From contig JBHGNT010000010.1 of the NCBI GenBank assembly GCA_043228905.1, forward strand, positions 9,734,001 to 9,798,000: 64,000 bases of DNA, in the 5' to 3' direction. The notes beneath the pieces are model-generated. The model did no database searches. It was given only the letters and a program-made list of their open reading frames with translations, and was not told the DNA's origin. Numbering within the stretch: position 1 is the stretch's first letter; every line of letters starts with the position of its first letter. This document shows positions 52,164 through 63,538 of this stretch, piece by piece. The translations under genes were made by a program, and so were the position numbers. Source of the stretch: Azolla caroliniana. Taxonomy: Eukaryota > Polypodiophyta.

Positions 52164-55100
52164 ACGCATCTTGGTCATACAAGATGCACCAGTACCTGCT
52201 TGGGCATGGTTACTGGAGCTATGTCAATGAAGCTAACGACACAGCACCTGATGCGGCACACAAGGACTTCCCGGTGTGGGAACAATCGGCAAGCAGAGTG
52301 ATGTATTGTTTTGCGTCCAGTGTCGGAGACCAGCTGCTGAGCCACGTCCGAGATGCCAAGACGCCGAAAGAGGCTTGGGGAAACCTGAAGAAGGTGTTCG
52401 CCGCAAGCACTATAGCCCGGAAGCTGCAACTCCAACATGAGTTGAGCAATGTCCGACAGAAGGACATGTCGGTGGCTGATTACACTGCCCGAATCAAAGA
52501 GATCTATGACTCGCTTGCCTCTATCAACGTCACGGTAGAGGAAGACGAGATGGTACAGGTTTGTCTTGGGGGCCTAACATCTAAGTTCCGAGCTTTCCGG
52601 ACAGCGGTATGTACGAGGGAGAATACGCCGTCATTTTTCGACTTATAGTCGATGCTCCTTGTAGAGGAGAACCATGCCGGTGCATCAACAAGTGCACCCA
52701 CCGGCAGCCAAATGTTGTACACGGAGGCAGATCGGCCCCGTGGGCATGGTGGACGAGGCGGGTCAGCACGCAATGGAGGCAACCGGCAAGGGCAAGACCG
52801 ACGACACAGACACCATGCCGACAGCAGTTCCGGGACTTCCACAAGCAGGGGGAGTCAAGATGTAGCCAGAGGCCGGCAAGAGAAAGCCGCCACGGAATGT
52901 TGGTACTATGGCTAAAAGGGCCATAGAGAAAGTGAGTGCTGGAAGAAGTGCACTAATTCGGACAGATCCGGATCCGGCAAGGCCGGCAGAGAGAACCGGC
53001 AATACTCGCACTACGCAATAGGATCGAGAGGATCCAAAACTGGAAAAGCCGGTAAAGGGCCAACCTTGGTGATGAAACATGAGGATAACTTGATGAAGAA
53101 GACCACTTCCAAATCGGAGGAAGTGTGGTACATTGATTCCGGTGCGTCGAATCACATGACAAGCCACAAAGAGTGGTTCTCTTTCCTAGAGAAACCGGAA
53201 CAACCAACAGTTGTTGAAACTGTAGATGACACTCCTCACCCAATCGTGCATGTCGGAAAAATTCCCCTGAGCCACGTCGGACAGAGGGGGAAGTTGATGA
53301 ACATATTACACATTCCGACTATCACGAAGAACCTGGTGTTGGTCAGACATATCGTCGACCAGGGAATGCAGGTGCGGTTTACGCACCTCGGGTGCTTCAT
53401 CGAGGAGGAGGGCCAGATTATCACGCAAGGGCGCAAAGATGGGAGGATGTTCATCCTCAACACCAATGACGTCGGGGCCACCTAGTTCGCCAAAGGACAA
53501 AGGGTCGAATCAGACATCGACCTGTGGCACAAGCGGATCGGCCATGTCAATTACCAAAGGCTTCAAGACCTGCAAACGAAAAAAGTTTTTTTCGGTTTGC
53601 CAAAGTTTAGTAGCCGGAAGGCCCAAGTATGTAAAGCCTGCAAACTCGGGAAGCAACACCGGCTTCCATTCCCCGCCAAACAAAACCGTAGCCGTAACAA
53701 GCTCGATCTTATTCATTTGGATGTATGGGGACCGGCACAGAACATGAGTCTTGGCGGGAGTCGATACTTTGTGTCATTCATCGACGACTATAGCCGGCAC
53801 ACATGGATCTACCTCATTGAGCGGAAGAGTGAAGTCTTCGACTGTTTCCAGAACCTCTAGAGCATGGTGGAATGGGAATCGGAGAGGAAGATCAACTGCC
53901 TGCGGTCAGATGGCGGAAAAAAATATTTTTCCGGCCAATTCAACAGTTATCTCCAGCAAGCAGGAATTCGGAGAGAGTTCAACTACATATACACACCGGA
54001 GCAAAACGGTGTGTCGACACGGCAAGGGCAATGCTAGAAGAGAAGAGCATGCCCCATTTCTACTGGGTGAAGGCGGTCTGGACGGCCATCTACATCCAAA
54101 ACCGGATCGGTGACAAGGTGTCCGCGCATGAGCTGTATTTCGGGCGCAAGCCGAATTTGAGACACCTTCGGATTTTCAGCAACATAGCATATGTGCATGT
54201 GCCGGATGAGAAGCGGAGGAAGCTGGATGCAAAATCGGAGAAGTGCATCCTCATCAGCTACTCACATGAGCAAAAGGGGTATAAGTGTTATAACCCCCGG
54301 ACGAAGCAGGTCCGAGTTAGCCGCGATGTTGAGTTTGATGAGACGACATCATGGTATGCCTTACCAACTCCGACTTCTGACCCCGACTCGATACTAGAGG
54401 ATGAGGCTAGTGAGCCTGAACCGGTTCAATTAGAAGATGATGAATCCGGGACTCAAGAAGAGAGTCTGGAATCGTTTCGGTTGAGTGGGCCGAACGAGAG
54501 ACTGGGTCAATACAACCAGTCAGAAGAAGAACTGGCGAGTAGTGAAGACTTTGTCGTGCTCTCCCCACGCAAGGAACCGAGGAGACGGTTCACGCGCAAA
54601 GAGAAGGGGAAGAAGAAGATGCCGGATTATAAAACCGGTATTGATAAGTCGGATCGGAGCGGATCCGACTCCGGAAAGGAAAATGACGGTTCTTCGGCAC
54701 CGAAGACCAAACCAGCCAAGAAGGGCCTCAAACCAGGTAACGCTGGGTTACGCCGGTCAACCCGCCAGAAGGAACCTGTTAAGCGGTACGAGTACAATGA
54801 GTACATGGCGCATCACTATGCGTACATGACCAAGGTGGCGGAAGTGCGTGAGCCAGAGAGCTACACAGAAGCGGCAAAGGATGCACATTGGTGTGCCGCT
54901 ATGGAAGAAGAGATGCGGGCACTTGATGCCAACGATACATGGGACCTGGTTGACCCTCCCCTTCACAGTAAACCGATCGGATGCAAGTGGGTGTACAAGG
55001 TAAAGTACAACACCAACGGTTCAGTTAACCAGTACAAGGCCCGGTTAGTGGCGAAGGGATATGCACAGACCCACGGAATCGACTACGACGAGACCTTCGC

Positions 55101-57017
55101 TCCGGTAACAAAGATGACGACGGTTCGTGTGGTGCTTGCGGTTGTAGCGGCAAGGGGGTGGCATCTTCACCAGATGGATGTGAAGAATGCATTTCTTCAA
55201 GGAGATCTTGAAGAAGAGGTCTTTATGATACAACCCCCCAGTTTCCAGACGGAGATGAATAAGTCGGCGGTATGCCGGCTGAAGAAGTCACTTTATGGCC
55301 TGAAGCAAGCCCCTCGAGCTTGGAATGCAAAGATCACGCACTAGTTGCGTAAGATGGGGTTTGCGGCCTCCAAGTCTGACTCTTCGTTGTTCATCCGGCA
55401 AGGTCCGGACGGTCCGGTTTGCATCTTGTTGTACGTTGATGATCTAGTCAACACCGGACCTGGACTCGATGAAATCAGCCGAGTCAAGTCCCAGTTGTCG
55501 GATGCGTTTGAGATGAAGGACCTGGGGGACCTTCACTATTTCCTTGGGATCGAGGTGATCGAAACCCCCAACGGCATATTGCTCTCACAAAGGCACTATA
55601 TGTTGAATATGTTGTACAAGTTCGGCATGACGGAATGCCGACCTATCTCTACTCCCCTGGACCGGAACCAGAAGCTCCGTCCCGACTCTGGACTGGCCTG
55701 CGATGAGAAACGGTTCTGACAAATTGTCGGAAGCCTTATATATTTGACCATCACCCGACCCGACATCAGCTATCCAGTCGGTGTGATTAGCCAATTCATG
55801 TAGAAGCCGACCGTAGAGCATCTTCAGTGCGCACACCGAATACTGCGGTATGTGAGCCGCACGAAGGACCGGGGATTGTTATATCGGCAAGGTATAACCG
55901 AAGATCTGGTCGGTTACACAGATGCCGACTGGGCCGACGATGCATCAGATCGCCGATCAACCTCCAGTTACATGTTTTCCCTAGGTAGCACGGTTGTTGC
56001 TTGGAGCAGCAAAAAGCAGCCAACAGTTGCTCCATCGAGCACTGAGGCTGAGTATCGGGGCGCTACATTGCCATCTGTGAAGCCATTTGGCTTCGATGAC
56101 TACTGCAAGACCTACGGATCGAGGTACCGACCCCGATTCTGATCTACTGCAACAACATAAGCAACATGCAGCTCGCCAAGAACCTCGTATTCCATGCTCG
56201 CACAAAGCACATAGAAGTGCACTATCACTTCGTGCGTGAGCGTGTCCTGAGCAGCGAGGTCGAACTTCGGTATGTTCACACGGATCGGCAAGTTGCCAAC
56301 ATCTTCACCAAACCACTCGGATTGGACAAGTTGCAACACTTCACTAAAATGCTTGGTGTTCAGCATCTCGATGTGCCACACAGGGGGAGAACGGGCAAAG
56401 ACACCAGAATGGGCAAAGGCAAAGAGACTGCCGATTGCGCCGGTGAGGGAAGAACCGACGAAGGGAGAGTCAAGAAGAAGAAAGGAGCCGAGTCAACAAA
56501 GGAAGTCAACACATCCGAACAAGTTGGAACAAGCGGCAACGGCGACAGAGTCAAGAAGGATAGAGCCGACCGGAAGAAGAAGGCCAAGACCCGAACATGG
56601 TCCGATGTGGTGAAGGGGCTAGAACCAGAAGACGACTTGGGAGCGATTGATTTGGACAAGAGTTGGAATGAATCGGAGACAATCGATTCAGTTCAACAGA
56701 CAGATTCGGAAGAACCGGATCAATTCAAGGCCAATAGGACCAGAAGGCAGCGAAAGTCGACGCCAACACGAAGGAATCGGCGAACCGGCACGTGCCGAAG
56801 TCACAACAGCGAGGGAGCTGAATTGGGCCTGTTGAGCAGACAAGCCGACCGAGGTCGAGGTGCACAGAACAAGAGGGGTCACGGCAAACAGAACCGGACC
56901 GAACGAAGAGCGCGAGCAAGGCGGAGTGATGCCAGAAGGAGCCAGGTAGAAGGACCGGTTGCCACAGACGTTGACACTACGACCGGACCTCAAGTTGAGC
57001 TTGAGGGGGAGTGTTGA
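52164..57017 (+). pseudogene. C2 gag-pol pseudogene with a long basic C-terminal tail
   Basis: Gag (UBN2) to a stop near 52648, then continuing in frame with a damaged zinc knuckle (CWYYG-stop-KGH..C, second Cys replaced by Tyr). Protease motif YIDSGASNHM is intact at about 53133. Integrase finger (LWHKRIGHVN .. CKACKLGKQH) and core DVWGPAQ are present, with stops, a shift and a ~35-bp deletion after [10 protein letters not shown] is open at 53872-55344 then stops (55342); YVDDLVN follows near 55435. RNase H (YTDADWADDASDRRSTSS, SSTEAEYRG) is frame-broken near 56090. From 56166 the frame runs to 57017 as IFTKPL then ~200 residues of Lys/Arg/Glu-rich tail with RTWSDVVKG. At least eight disruptions. 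Confidence 0.9.
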
Positions 57018-57432
57018 GCGGCAAGCTCAATTGGAGCCGGATCTGCTGGATAAGCCTGAGCCGGTGAGCGAGACGGATTGGTGAGCCGGTGAGCACCCGG
57101 TGAGCAAAAGAGCCTGTGAGTTGGGGAGCCGGTTAGCTGGATCCATCAGTAATCAGAAGCCTAGTAGCAGCTAGACTACTAGGGAGTTATTACTCTTGTA
57201 GTTAGTGTCAGATGCTCGACTGAGCATTGAAGTACACCGTACTTCTGTCAGTCTGTATGGACCTATATAAAAGTGTTCGTTGAACACATACGATGTACAG
57301 AGTGTTGATATAATTTTGAATAGAGATTCTTGTTCTGCTCTCTCTATCTCTCTCGTGTATTGTTATGCTCTCCATTAAACCTATTCTCTGTTTTCTGTTT
57401 TTTACTGCTTCCGCATGCTATTTGTTTTTACA
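57012..57432 (+). repeat. 3' LTR of C2
   Basis: 421 bp, TGTTGAGCGGCAAGC..TTTTACA, preceded by the tract TTGAGGGGGAG and followed by ATAAT (57433-57437), the right target duplication. Confidence 0.9.
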
Positions 57433-57437
57433 ATAAT

Positions 57438-57694
57438 CTTAAATCAAAACTCAAACTTGTATTACTTCCGTTGTTCATTACGTCGATTCCCAGATCCTTT
57501 TATAGGAATCTGGTTAGAAATACATAACGGTGCCTTACCGGTTACCCGCTATCAATCGGTCCAGATCCGGATCGGTACAACTATTTCGGATCCGTCCGTT
57601 CCTATAATATTCCTAATTACTAATTAATCTAATTATCATATCCGACTCATCCCTTTTCAAATATATTCCTCTTGATCCGTCCAACAGAGAATAC
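57438..57694 (-). repeat. probable other half of the E5 LTR
   Basis: Minus-strand TGTTGGACGGATCAAG start and CCTATAAAAGG box. Inferred to be continuous with 45243-45442 before C2 inserted, as the two abut when C2 and one ATAAT are removed. Confidence 0.35.
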
Positions 57695-58021
57695 AAGAGA
57701 CCCTAAGGCAACGACCTTGAGCTCGTCTTCATCTTGCAGATGAGAAGACACACTCACTCACACACTTAGAGTACACAGTGATTACAACACTCATGATCAC
57801 ACTATGTCCCCATACATACAGATTGACCTAGGTGTATTTATACTTATACATCGTATGGGCTATCTACAAATGTACCCTCTAATTGGCTATGACTGAATCA
57901 ACCTTCGGCTCTTTGCCGGCCTTCATCCGATTTGGCTCTCTGCCAGCCTGTATCTGATTTGGCTCTCTGTCGATCAGGCTTTCCAACTCATCCCATCCAG
58001 AGGAACCATATATCCCAACAC
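57695..58021 (-). repeat. partial minus-strand copia LTR (C6)
   Basis: From TGTTGGGATATATGG (minus, 58021). Several blocks match the LTR at 59239-59801 (TTTATACTTATA, GGGCTATYTACAAATRT, GACCTYGAGCTC). The distal part is missing. Confidence 0.4.
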
Positions 58022-58785
58022 AAACCCCAAACAATGACTAAATGCTCTACCTTGGTGAACATCTTCAGCATCATTGCTACGGGATACGGAAAAGGCCAAA
58101 ATTTCGCGAGCAAGTTCCCCACACCCTAGTCCAAGCACAAGGTGTGTACAAGAGCATTACCCAACTCTGGGAACCTATGAACAGACAAATGCACCCCAAC
58201 GCCAAACCCCAAAAACCCTTGGCCCCAAAAAACCATCCCACCCACCCTAAGACATCTCTCACGAGCCCAATTTGTTTGTGCACAGATAGTACTCCTTGTA
58301 AATATCCCAATTCCCCATGCTCACCTCCCACAGTGCATCCAAGAGTGTGCACGCAATAGGTTGGGGAGGATGTTAAGCATCTGGAATACAACACACACTC
58401 ACTGTGAAGAAGAGCACATAAACAAGGGATACAACACACACTCACTATGGAAGTAGCCAATTAGGGGAGAGGCAAGCCAATGGGGGGCATATAGTGAAAT
58501 GAGCACACTCATAATGTAAAATCTATAAAAGCCACCTTGTGGTGACTTTTTAGCTTCTTCTTCATTCGTAAGAAATATTCTAGTGATTAGAACTCTAAGG
58601 CTCCTCTCCTTCTTCAAATCATAGTTTAGAGATAGTGTATAGTTAATAAACACTAATTTCTCTCTTCCGTGTTGATGCTAGACTTAGTAAGAGTGTTAGA
58701 ACTTGTCCTAATATAAGCATATGATAAGGAAATAATAGATAGAAAGATAAGAACGGAGAGAGAAAGAAGGGTGCCTATCCACCCA
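58022..58785. other. interval with nothing firmly identified
   Basis: A short direct repeat ACAACACACACTCACT occurs near 58388 and 58431. TCTATAAAAGCCACC near 58521 looks like a promoter of an LTR or gene, but no coding region follows. Confidence 0.35.
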
Positions 58786-59226
58786 ACCATCCCCGAGTGA
58801 AGGGATCAAGACGGACTTGAGCCTTGATCGACCGACGTGATTTATAAGCTCTGGGAAGGCATTCATGTGCTCTGCCATACTGGATCCGTCTTGGTATCGG
58901 AGTCTCACTAACTTCCGGAATATTGAGACCCGATTCACAACATTTTTTTCTCTCCAGCATGATACTGATTTTTTCCCAAAGCACATGAACCTTACTCTCT
59001 TCATTAAAGTTGTTGTACAGGCTCATGTCGATGAAGCATCGAATGTATGTCGTCATCTTCATATGCATCACCTCCCAGTTCGTGACATCGATTTTATTTG
59101 GTCTTTTGTCTCCAAATGGTACCGGCAACTAGAGATCTTTGACTACCAACATGTCCCTCATCTTCGACTTCCACACTGGGTAGTTGGAGCCGGTGAGCTT
59201 GAACATGCCGCCGAATGGATCTTCCA
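58786..59226 (-). pseudogene. copia gag fragment (C5)
   Basis: Minus strand: MEDPFGGMFKLTGSNYPVWK, KMRDMLVVKDL, then after a stop DKRPNKIDVTNWEVMHMKM, CFIDMSLYNNFNEESKVHVL, LVRLRYQDGSSMAEHMNAF. Typical copia gag with one frameshift near 58950. Truncated at about 58786, with no pol. Confidence 0.7.
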
Positions 59227-59227
59227 T

Positions 59228-59238
59228 GCTCTGATACC
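59228..59238 (-). promoter_or_regulatory. initiator-Met primer-binding site of C5
   Basis: Minus-strand GGTATCAGAGC adjoining the LTR end. Confidence 0.75.
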
Positions 59239-59801
59239 TGATTGTGCGGAATGGTGTTTGGCCACAACCTGAAGAGTCTCAATCACTCAATGGAAGAAAG
59301 CAGAAAATAGAAATAAGACGACACAAGATGTTAACGTGGAAAACCCTAATCGGGAAAAAACCACGAGAGTCCACAGACTCCAACTATCACTATGAGAGAA
59401 AGGTTACAATGGGAGACTCAGAGGCAATGACCTCGAGCTCTATATTCATCCACCGGCGATTACAACTGAAAAGCTTTCTATATCTCTATCTCCCTCTCGG
59501 TCTCTCTCTGTCTCTCTCTATACAACAATAATGATAACAACAACTAAAACAGTATGCCCTAGTTATTTTTATACTTATATAACTTTGGGGCTATTTACAA
59601 ATATGACCTCAACGGTCACGTCTAAACATATTTACTAATATGTTCATATTTGTTGGTTCATACCGGATCCGGCCGGACTCCTTCCGGATTCATCCGATCC
59701 GGTATCAGGATCCATTCGGTCTGGTTCCTTCCTTCGTCTTGTTTGATCTTGCTCGTCCGGTTCTCATCCAGATCTCATCCGGAGGGACCTGTTTCCCAAC
59801 A
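59239..59801 (-). repeat. 5' LTR of C5
   Basis: 563 bp in minus orientation, TGTTGGGAAACAGGTCC..ACAATCA. It has a CTCTCT run and a TATA-type TTTATACTTATATAAC region. Confidence 0.65.
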
Positions 59802-59943
59802 ATAGATCGGTATCCGGAACCTAGAGCCAGATCAAAGAACCAGTTCATACTCCGGAATAGTGAGAACCAGTAGGCAATTGGAGCCTATGGTCCTAGCCTA
59901 GTACATAGGCATATGTCTTGGAGTCAATGTCAGTGTCAGTACT

Positions 59944-60271
59944 TGTTGAGCGGCAAGCTCAACCGGAGCCGGATCGGCTGAATAAGCCGGAGCCGGTAAG
60001 CGAGACGGAACGGGCGAAACGGATCGGTATGACGGTGAGCAACCAAACCGGCAAGCCGTGGAGGCCGGGTGCAATCCATAACCGGCAGTCCAATCGGAAG
60101 CCTAGAATAGGATAGACTACTAGGTAGTTATAGTCTCGTAGTAAGTGTCAGATGCTCGTGTGAGCATTGAAGTACATGGTACTTCTGTCAGTCCCAAGAG
60201 GACTTGTATAAATAGTGCTACTTAGCACAGTGTGTGTACAGAGTCTTGATATAATTTTGAAATTACGTTCT

Positions 60272-60310
<39 letters not shown>

Positions 60311-60352
60311 GTTGTTCTCTGTTTTACGCTTCTGCAAACACTCACGTTTACA
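59944..60352 (+). repeat. 5' LTR of copia C3
   Basis: 409 bp, TGTTGAGCGGCAAGCTC..GTTTACA, same family as C2. TATAAATAGTG near 60208 and a pure (CT)n run at 60274-60308. Confidence 0.9.
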
Positions 60353-60364
60353 TGGTATCAGAGC
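60353..60364 (+). promoter_or_regulatory. initiator-Met primer-binding site of C3
   Basis: TGGTATCAGAGC adjoining the LTR. Confidence 0.9.
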
Positions 60365-60447
60365 GCGAGGGTTGAGAACCTCTGCTGCAGACATTTAACT
60401 CTTGAGAAGAAAACCCTAACAGGTCGAAAACAGACACAGTAGAAGAC

Positions 60448-60613
60448 ATGGATAGAGGAATGGCTATGTCGCTCCCGGTGGAGAAGCTCGACAGGAGCAA
60501 CTACGCATCCTGGTCTTACAAGATGCACCAGTACCTGCTTGGACACGGGTACTGGAGTTATGTCGAAGGAGCGAATGATGCGGCGCCAGACTCGGCACAC
60601 AAGGACTTCCCGG
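60448..60613 (+). pseudogene. C3 gag N-terminus, cut by G4
   Basis: ATG at 60448: MDRGMAMSLPVEKLDRSNYA, then SWSYKMHQYLLGHGYW, open for 55 codons to KDFPV, where the G4 LTR begins. No stops in what remains, so C3 may have been young when it was interrupted. The rest lies beyond the window. Confidence 0.85.
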
Positions 60614-61372
60614 TGTCGTAGTGTATTCCACACACTACGTGAAAAAGTAAAAATAATATAACCGATTTAATTACATATAAATAAATAAAATAAGAATATC
60701 AAGATATTTATCACCAATCAATAAAATAAGAATATCAAGATATTTATCACGTGCATAGGGCAAGATTTGAACCTTGTACCTCCACGTAGCCAAATCTCAA
60801 CTTTACCATTATACTACCTTATCTTTAGTGTTCTACAAATAGATTTAATAACTATAAGTCCTTTATTTGCGCCTACCTTTATTAAAAGGTAAATCATGCA
60901 TTTTTAGAGTGCGTGAATATTTTATAGAAAAACGCAAGCAACTAAAAAGTGACTCATGCACATCTAGCGTGCATGAGCACTATATTTAGCAAATAAAAGC
61001 AAGGATTAGAAAAGCATCACATGCACATTTAGTGTGCATGAACATATTAGAAAAAAGCATGTAGCTATGCTTAGTCTCTCCCATCACTATATAAGGATGG
61101 GGAGCACATTGTAGTTTTTGTTGATTATTTTTCTATAATGATCAATCAATCTAAAATATTCGTGGGATTCACGAATTTGCTAAAATAATTCTCTCTTACT
61201 ACCTAAATATTGACTAAATATACTAAACTCGTGGGATTCACGAGATTCTTATCTTATAACTCTTTATACCTATTCTTTACTAGCCTTATTTGTATTTTTC
61301 TTTCCTCCTAGTCCAAAACCTCGGCGGTTCCCACCCGACTCACGCAACGATCCGGAGCCGAAAGGCACGACA
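60614..61372 (+). repeat. 5' LTR of G4
   Basis: 759 bp, TGTCGTAGTGTATTCC..GGCACGACA. CACTATATAAGGATGGG near 61085 is the TATA region. Antisense tRNA-like block at about 60760-60828. Confidence 0.85.
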
Positions 61373-61375
61373 CAG

Positions 61376-61392
61376 TTGGTGAACCCGACGTG
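61376..61392 (+). promoter_or_regulatory. primer-binding-type site of G4
   Basis: TTGGTGAACCCGACGTG, three bases after the LTR. Confidence 0.7.
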
Positions 61393-61411
61393 AAGACCGG
61401 GTGGCAAGGAG

Positions 61412-63454
61412 ATGGAAAATCAACCGGAGGCTAACAACATGATGATGATGTTCGAGCGCATGCTACAAGAACAACGCGCGATGTCGGAGATAGCGGCATC
61501 AGTGGAGCGGCTCGTGCAACGAAACGGGCAATTCAACAGGAAAGACGTGTCGCGGTATCTTCGGGATTACAAGGCGGAGATGCTACGGTGCGGAATATCG
61601 GAAGGACTGCAAGTGACGTCCTTCAACCGGGTGGCGACCGACGAGCTTCAAGCAAGCATCCATGGGCTACGATAGCAAAATCCAACATGGGAGGCGTTTG
61701 AAGTAGAGCTAAAGAGGGCGTTCGCCATCGAGGATTCCTCCAAGGCGACGCGAAGGGGATTCGAAGACTGGGTGGAGACGCCGGACAAGGGATTGAAGGT
61801 CGTTGATGTGTTTTCGGCATTCGAAAGCCGGTTCGGGAGGTTGTCCGCGAGAGATCAAGCTATCCTCGTACCGGACAAGGTGATCATGTTCTTGCGAGCC
61901 GTGGACGTCCGGGACCGGAAAGATCTCGGAGTGCTCTTGGAGGACACGACCACGGAGAGCAGCCTCACCGAAACATGGGAAAGCGTGCGGGATATCGTCG
62001 CGCGATACACGAAGAGGGGGCAATGGCTTGCCGACGAGGAAAAGAGGGTTTCGGAACCGATTCCGAAACCGAGAACCGGATTGGAAGACCATCAACTGAG
62101 GGCTCGAGAGACTACAACCGAGAAGGCGATTGATGCATCTACGGTGGAGCAACTATTGAAGGAGATGGAGAATCTGAAGATCGCGATGGTGAAGAAGTCG
62201 GATGACCGCCCCACAAGCTCCAAGTATACGGACCGACGGTGCATATGGTGCGATAGCGCCGAACACGATCGGAGGGATTGCGACGAGCATAAGGAGGCGC
62301 TACGGCGGGATCTCATCTACTACGAGGGAAACCGGATTCATTCGATGGACTCTCGGAAGCCACTCCGACCGAACTTCCGTAAAGGCGGCATGAAGAAGGT
62401 GCTCGAGGAGGAATTGGCGGCAAGAAGCAACTATGCGACAACCGCGGGAATATGTGTCGGGGAGTCATCGAGAGCAAAGACGTCTTTTTGGCCGGAAGTT
62501 CTAGAAAACACTGAGAAAACCGACTCTAACGAGATCCGAAGCACCGCGGAAGGCGTCCGGGAAGCTACGGGATGGGAGTGCCCTGTCGACAAGAATAGCA
62601 TATACGCCCTGTGTCAATTGCATAAGGTGTATGTGGACGAGAAACGACGACGCACGGAGGATGCGGCCGGGCCATCGAAGATACCGGAAAGCTGGAACTC
62701 CGGAGGTAAGGGAAAAGAAAAGGCGACTCCGGCATTCAAGCTCGCCTCGGACATAGAACAACAAACCGACTTGAAAAGAGTGTTCGAGGAAAGAATCTTG
62801 GATAGTCGGGTAGATTTCTCCCTTCGGGAGCTACTCGGAATAGCAAAGAAGGAGTTCCACGATCTTCTCGTGGATCTCGTGAAGCGAAAAAGACAAAGTA
62901 CGGAGGAAAATGCTCCAAGGGTGAATGTGAACACCGTTTTAATGAACGACACCGAAGTGGAGGACGAAATTCCAAACTCCCACTATACAAGGCCACATTG
63001 GGCACGCGCGACTACGGAGACTCCGGTCCGAATCGGCAACATCAAAGAACCCGTGCTAGCATTGATTGATCACGGATCGGAGATCAACTTGATGTCCAAG
63101 GAGTTCTACCGGAAGGGGAAGTGGCCTATTAACACAAACCATGGATGGAAGATTCGGGCGGCCACCAAAGCAACGGAAGATCTATTTGCGGCTTGTCCGG
63201 ATGTGACGGTGAAGATCGGGGATGTCGAGATCGACCAAAATTTCTTCGTGCAAGATGAGGTTTCACATTCCGTCATCCTCGGCCAACCCTTTATCACGGC
63301 ATCACGGATGGAGACGAAGGTGCTCGATAGCGGTGCGGCTTTTGCGCGAATTCAGAGCCAAAACGGTGGGAAATCCGTCCAATTCCTAACGGTGCCGGCA
63401 AATCACGAAAGGAACAAGAGGGAACTCTTGTCCCAAGTGAGAATGGATTTTTAA
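61412..63454 (+). pseudogene. G4 gag-protease, one in-frame stop
   Basis: ATG at 61412. Gag core SVERLVQRNGQFNRKDVSRYL, CGISEGLQVTSFNRVA, then a TAG at 61673-61675 in an otherwise unbroken frame of 681 codons (QNPTWEAFEVELKRAF follows directly). Further gag: FSAFESRFGRLSARDQAILV. CCHC zinc knuckle CIWCDSAEHDRRDC at about residues 277-290. Aspartic protease near the end with ALIDHGSEINLMS (Asp 553; Ser/Thr after Asp replaced by His, as in some Ty3-type proteases), WPINTNHGWKIRAA and VILGQPFITASRMETKVLD. One stop and the following frameshift make it defective or dependent on recoding. Confidence 0.85.
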
Positions 63455-63538
63455 AGCGGACTGTTGTGGAGTGGGGAAGTGATAGTCCGAGAAGCCCTGA
63501 TACCCCACACAGGAAGAAAACTCTCGGAGCAAAACATG

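Larger units (their letters stand above)
45448..57432 (+). mobile_element. degenerate copia element C2, with two internal insertions
   Basis: 5' LTR 45448-45590 plus 50621-50876 (split), primer site 50877-50888, gag-pol pseudogene, 3' LTR 57012-57432. Target duplication ATAAT at 45443-45447 and 57433-57437. A long-TIR DNA transposon sits in the 5' LTR and a family L solo LTR in gag. Same family as the copia starting at 59944 (shared TGTTGAGCGGCAAGC start and MDRGM gag) and the C4 remnant. Confidence 0.9.
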
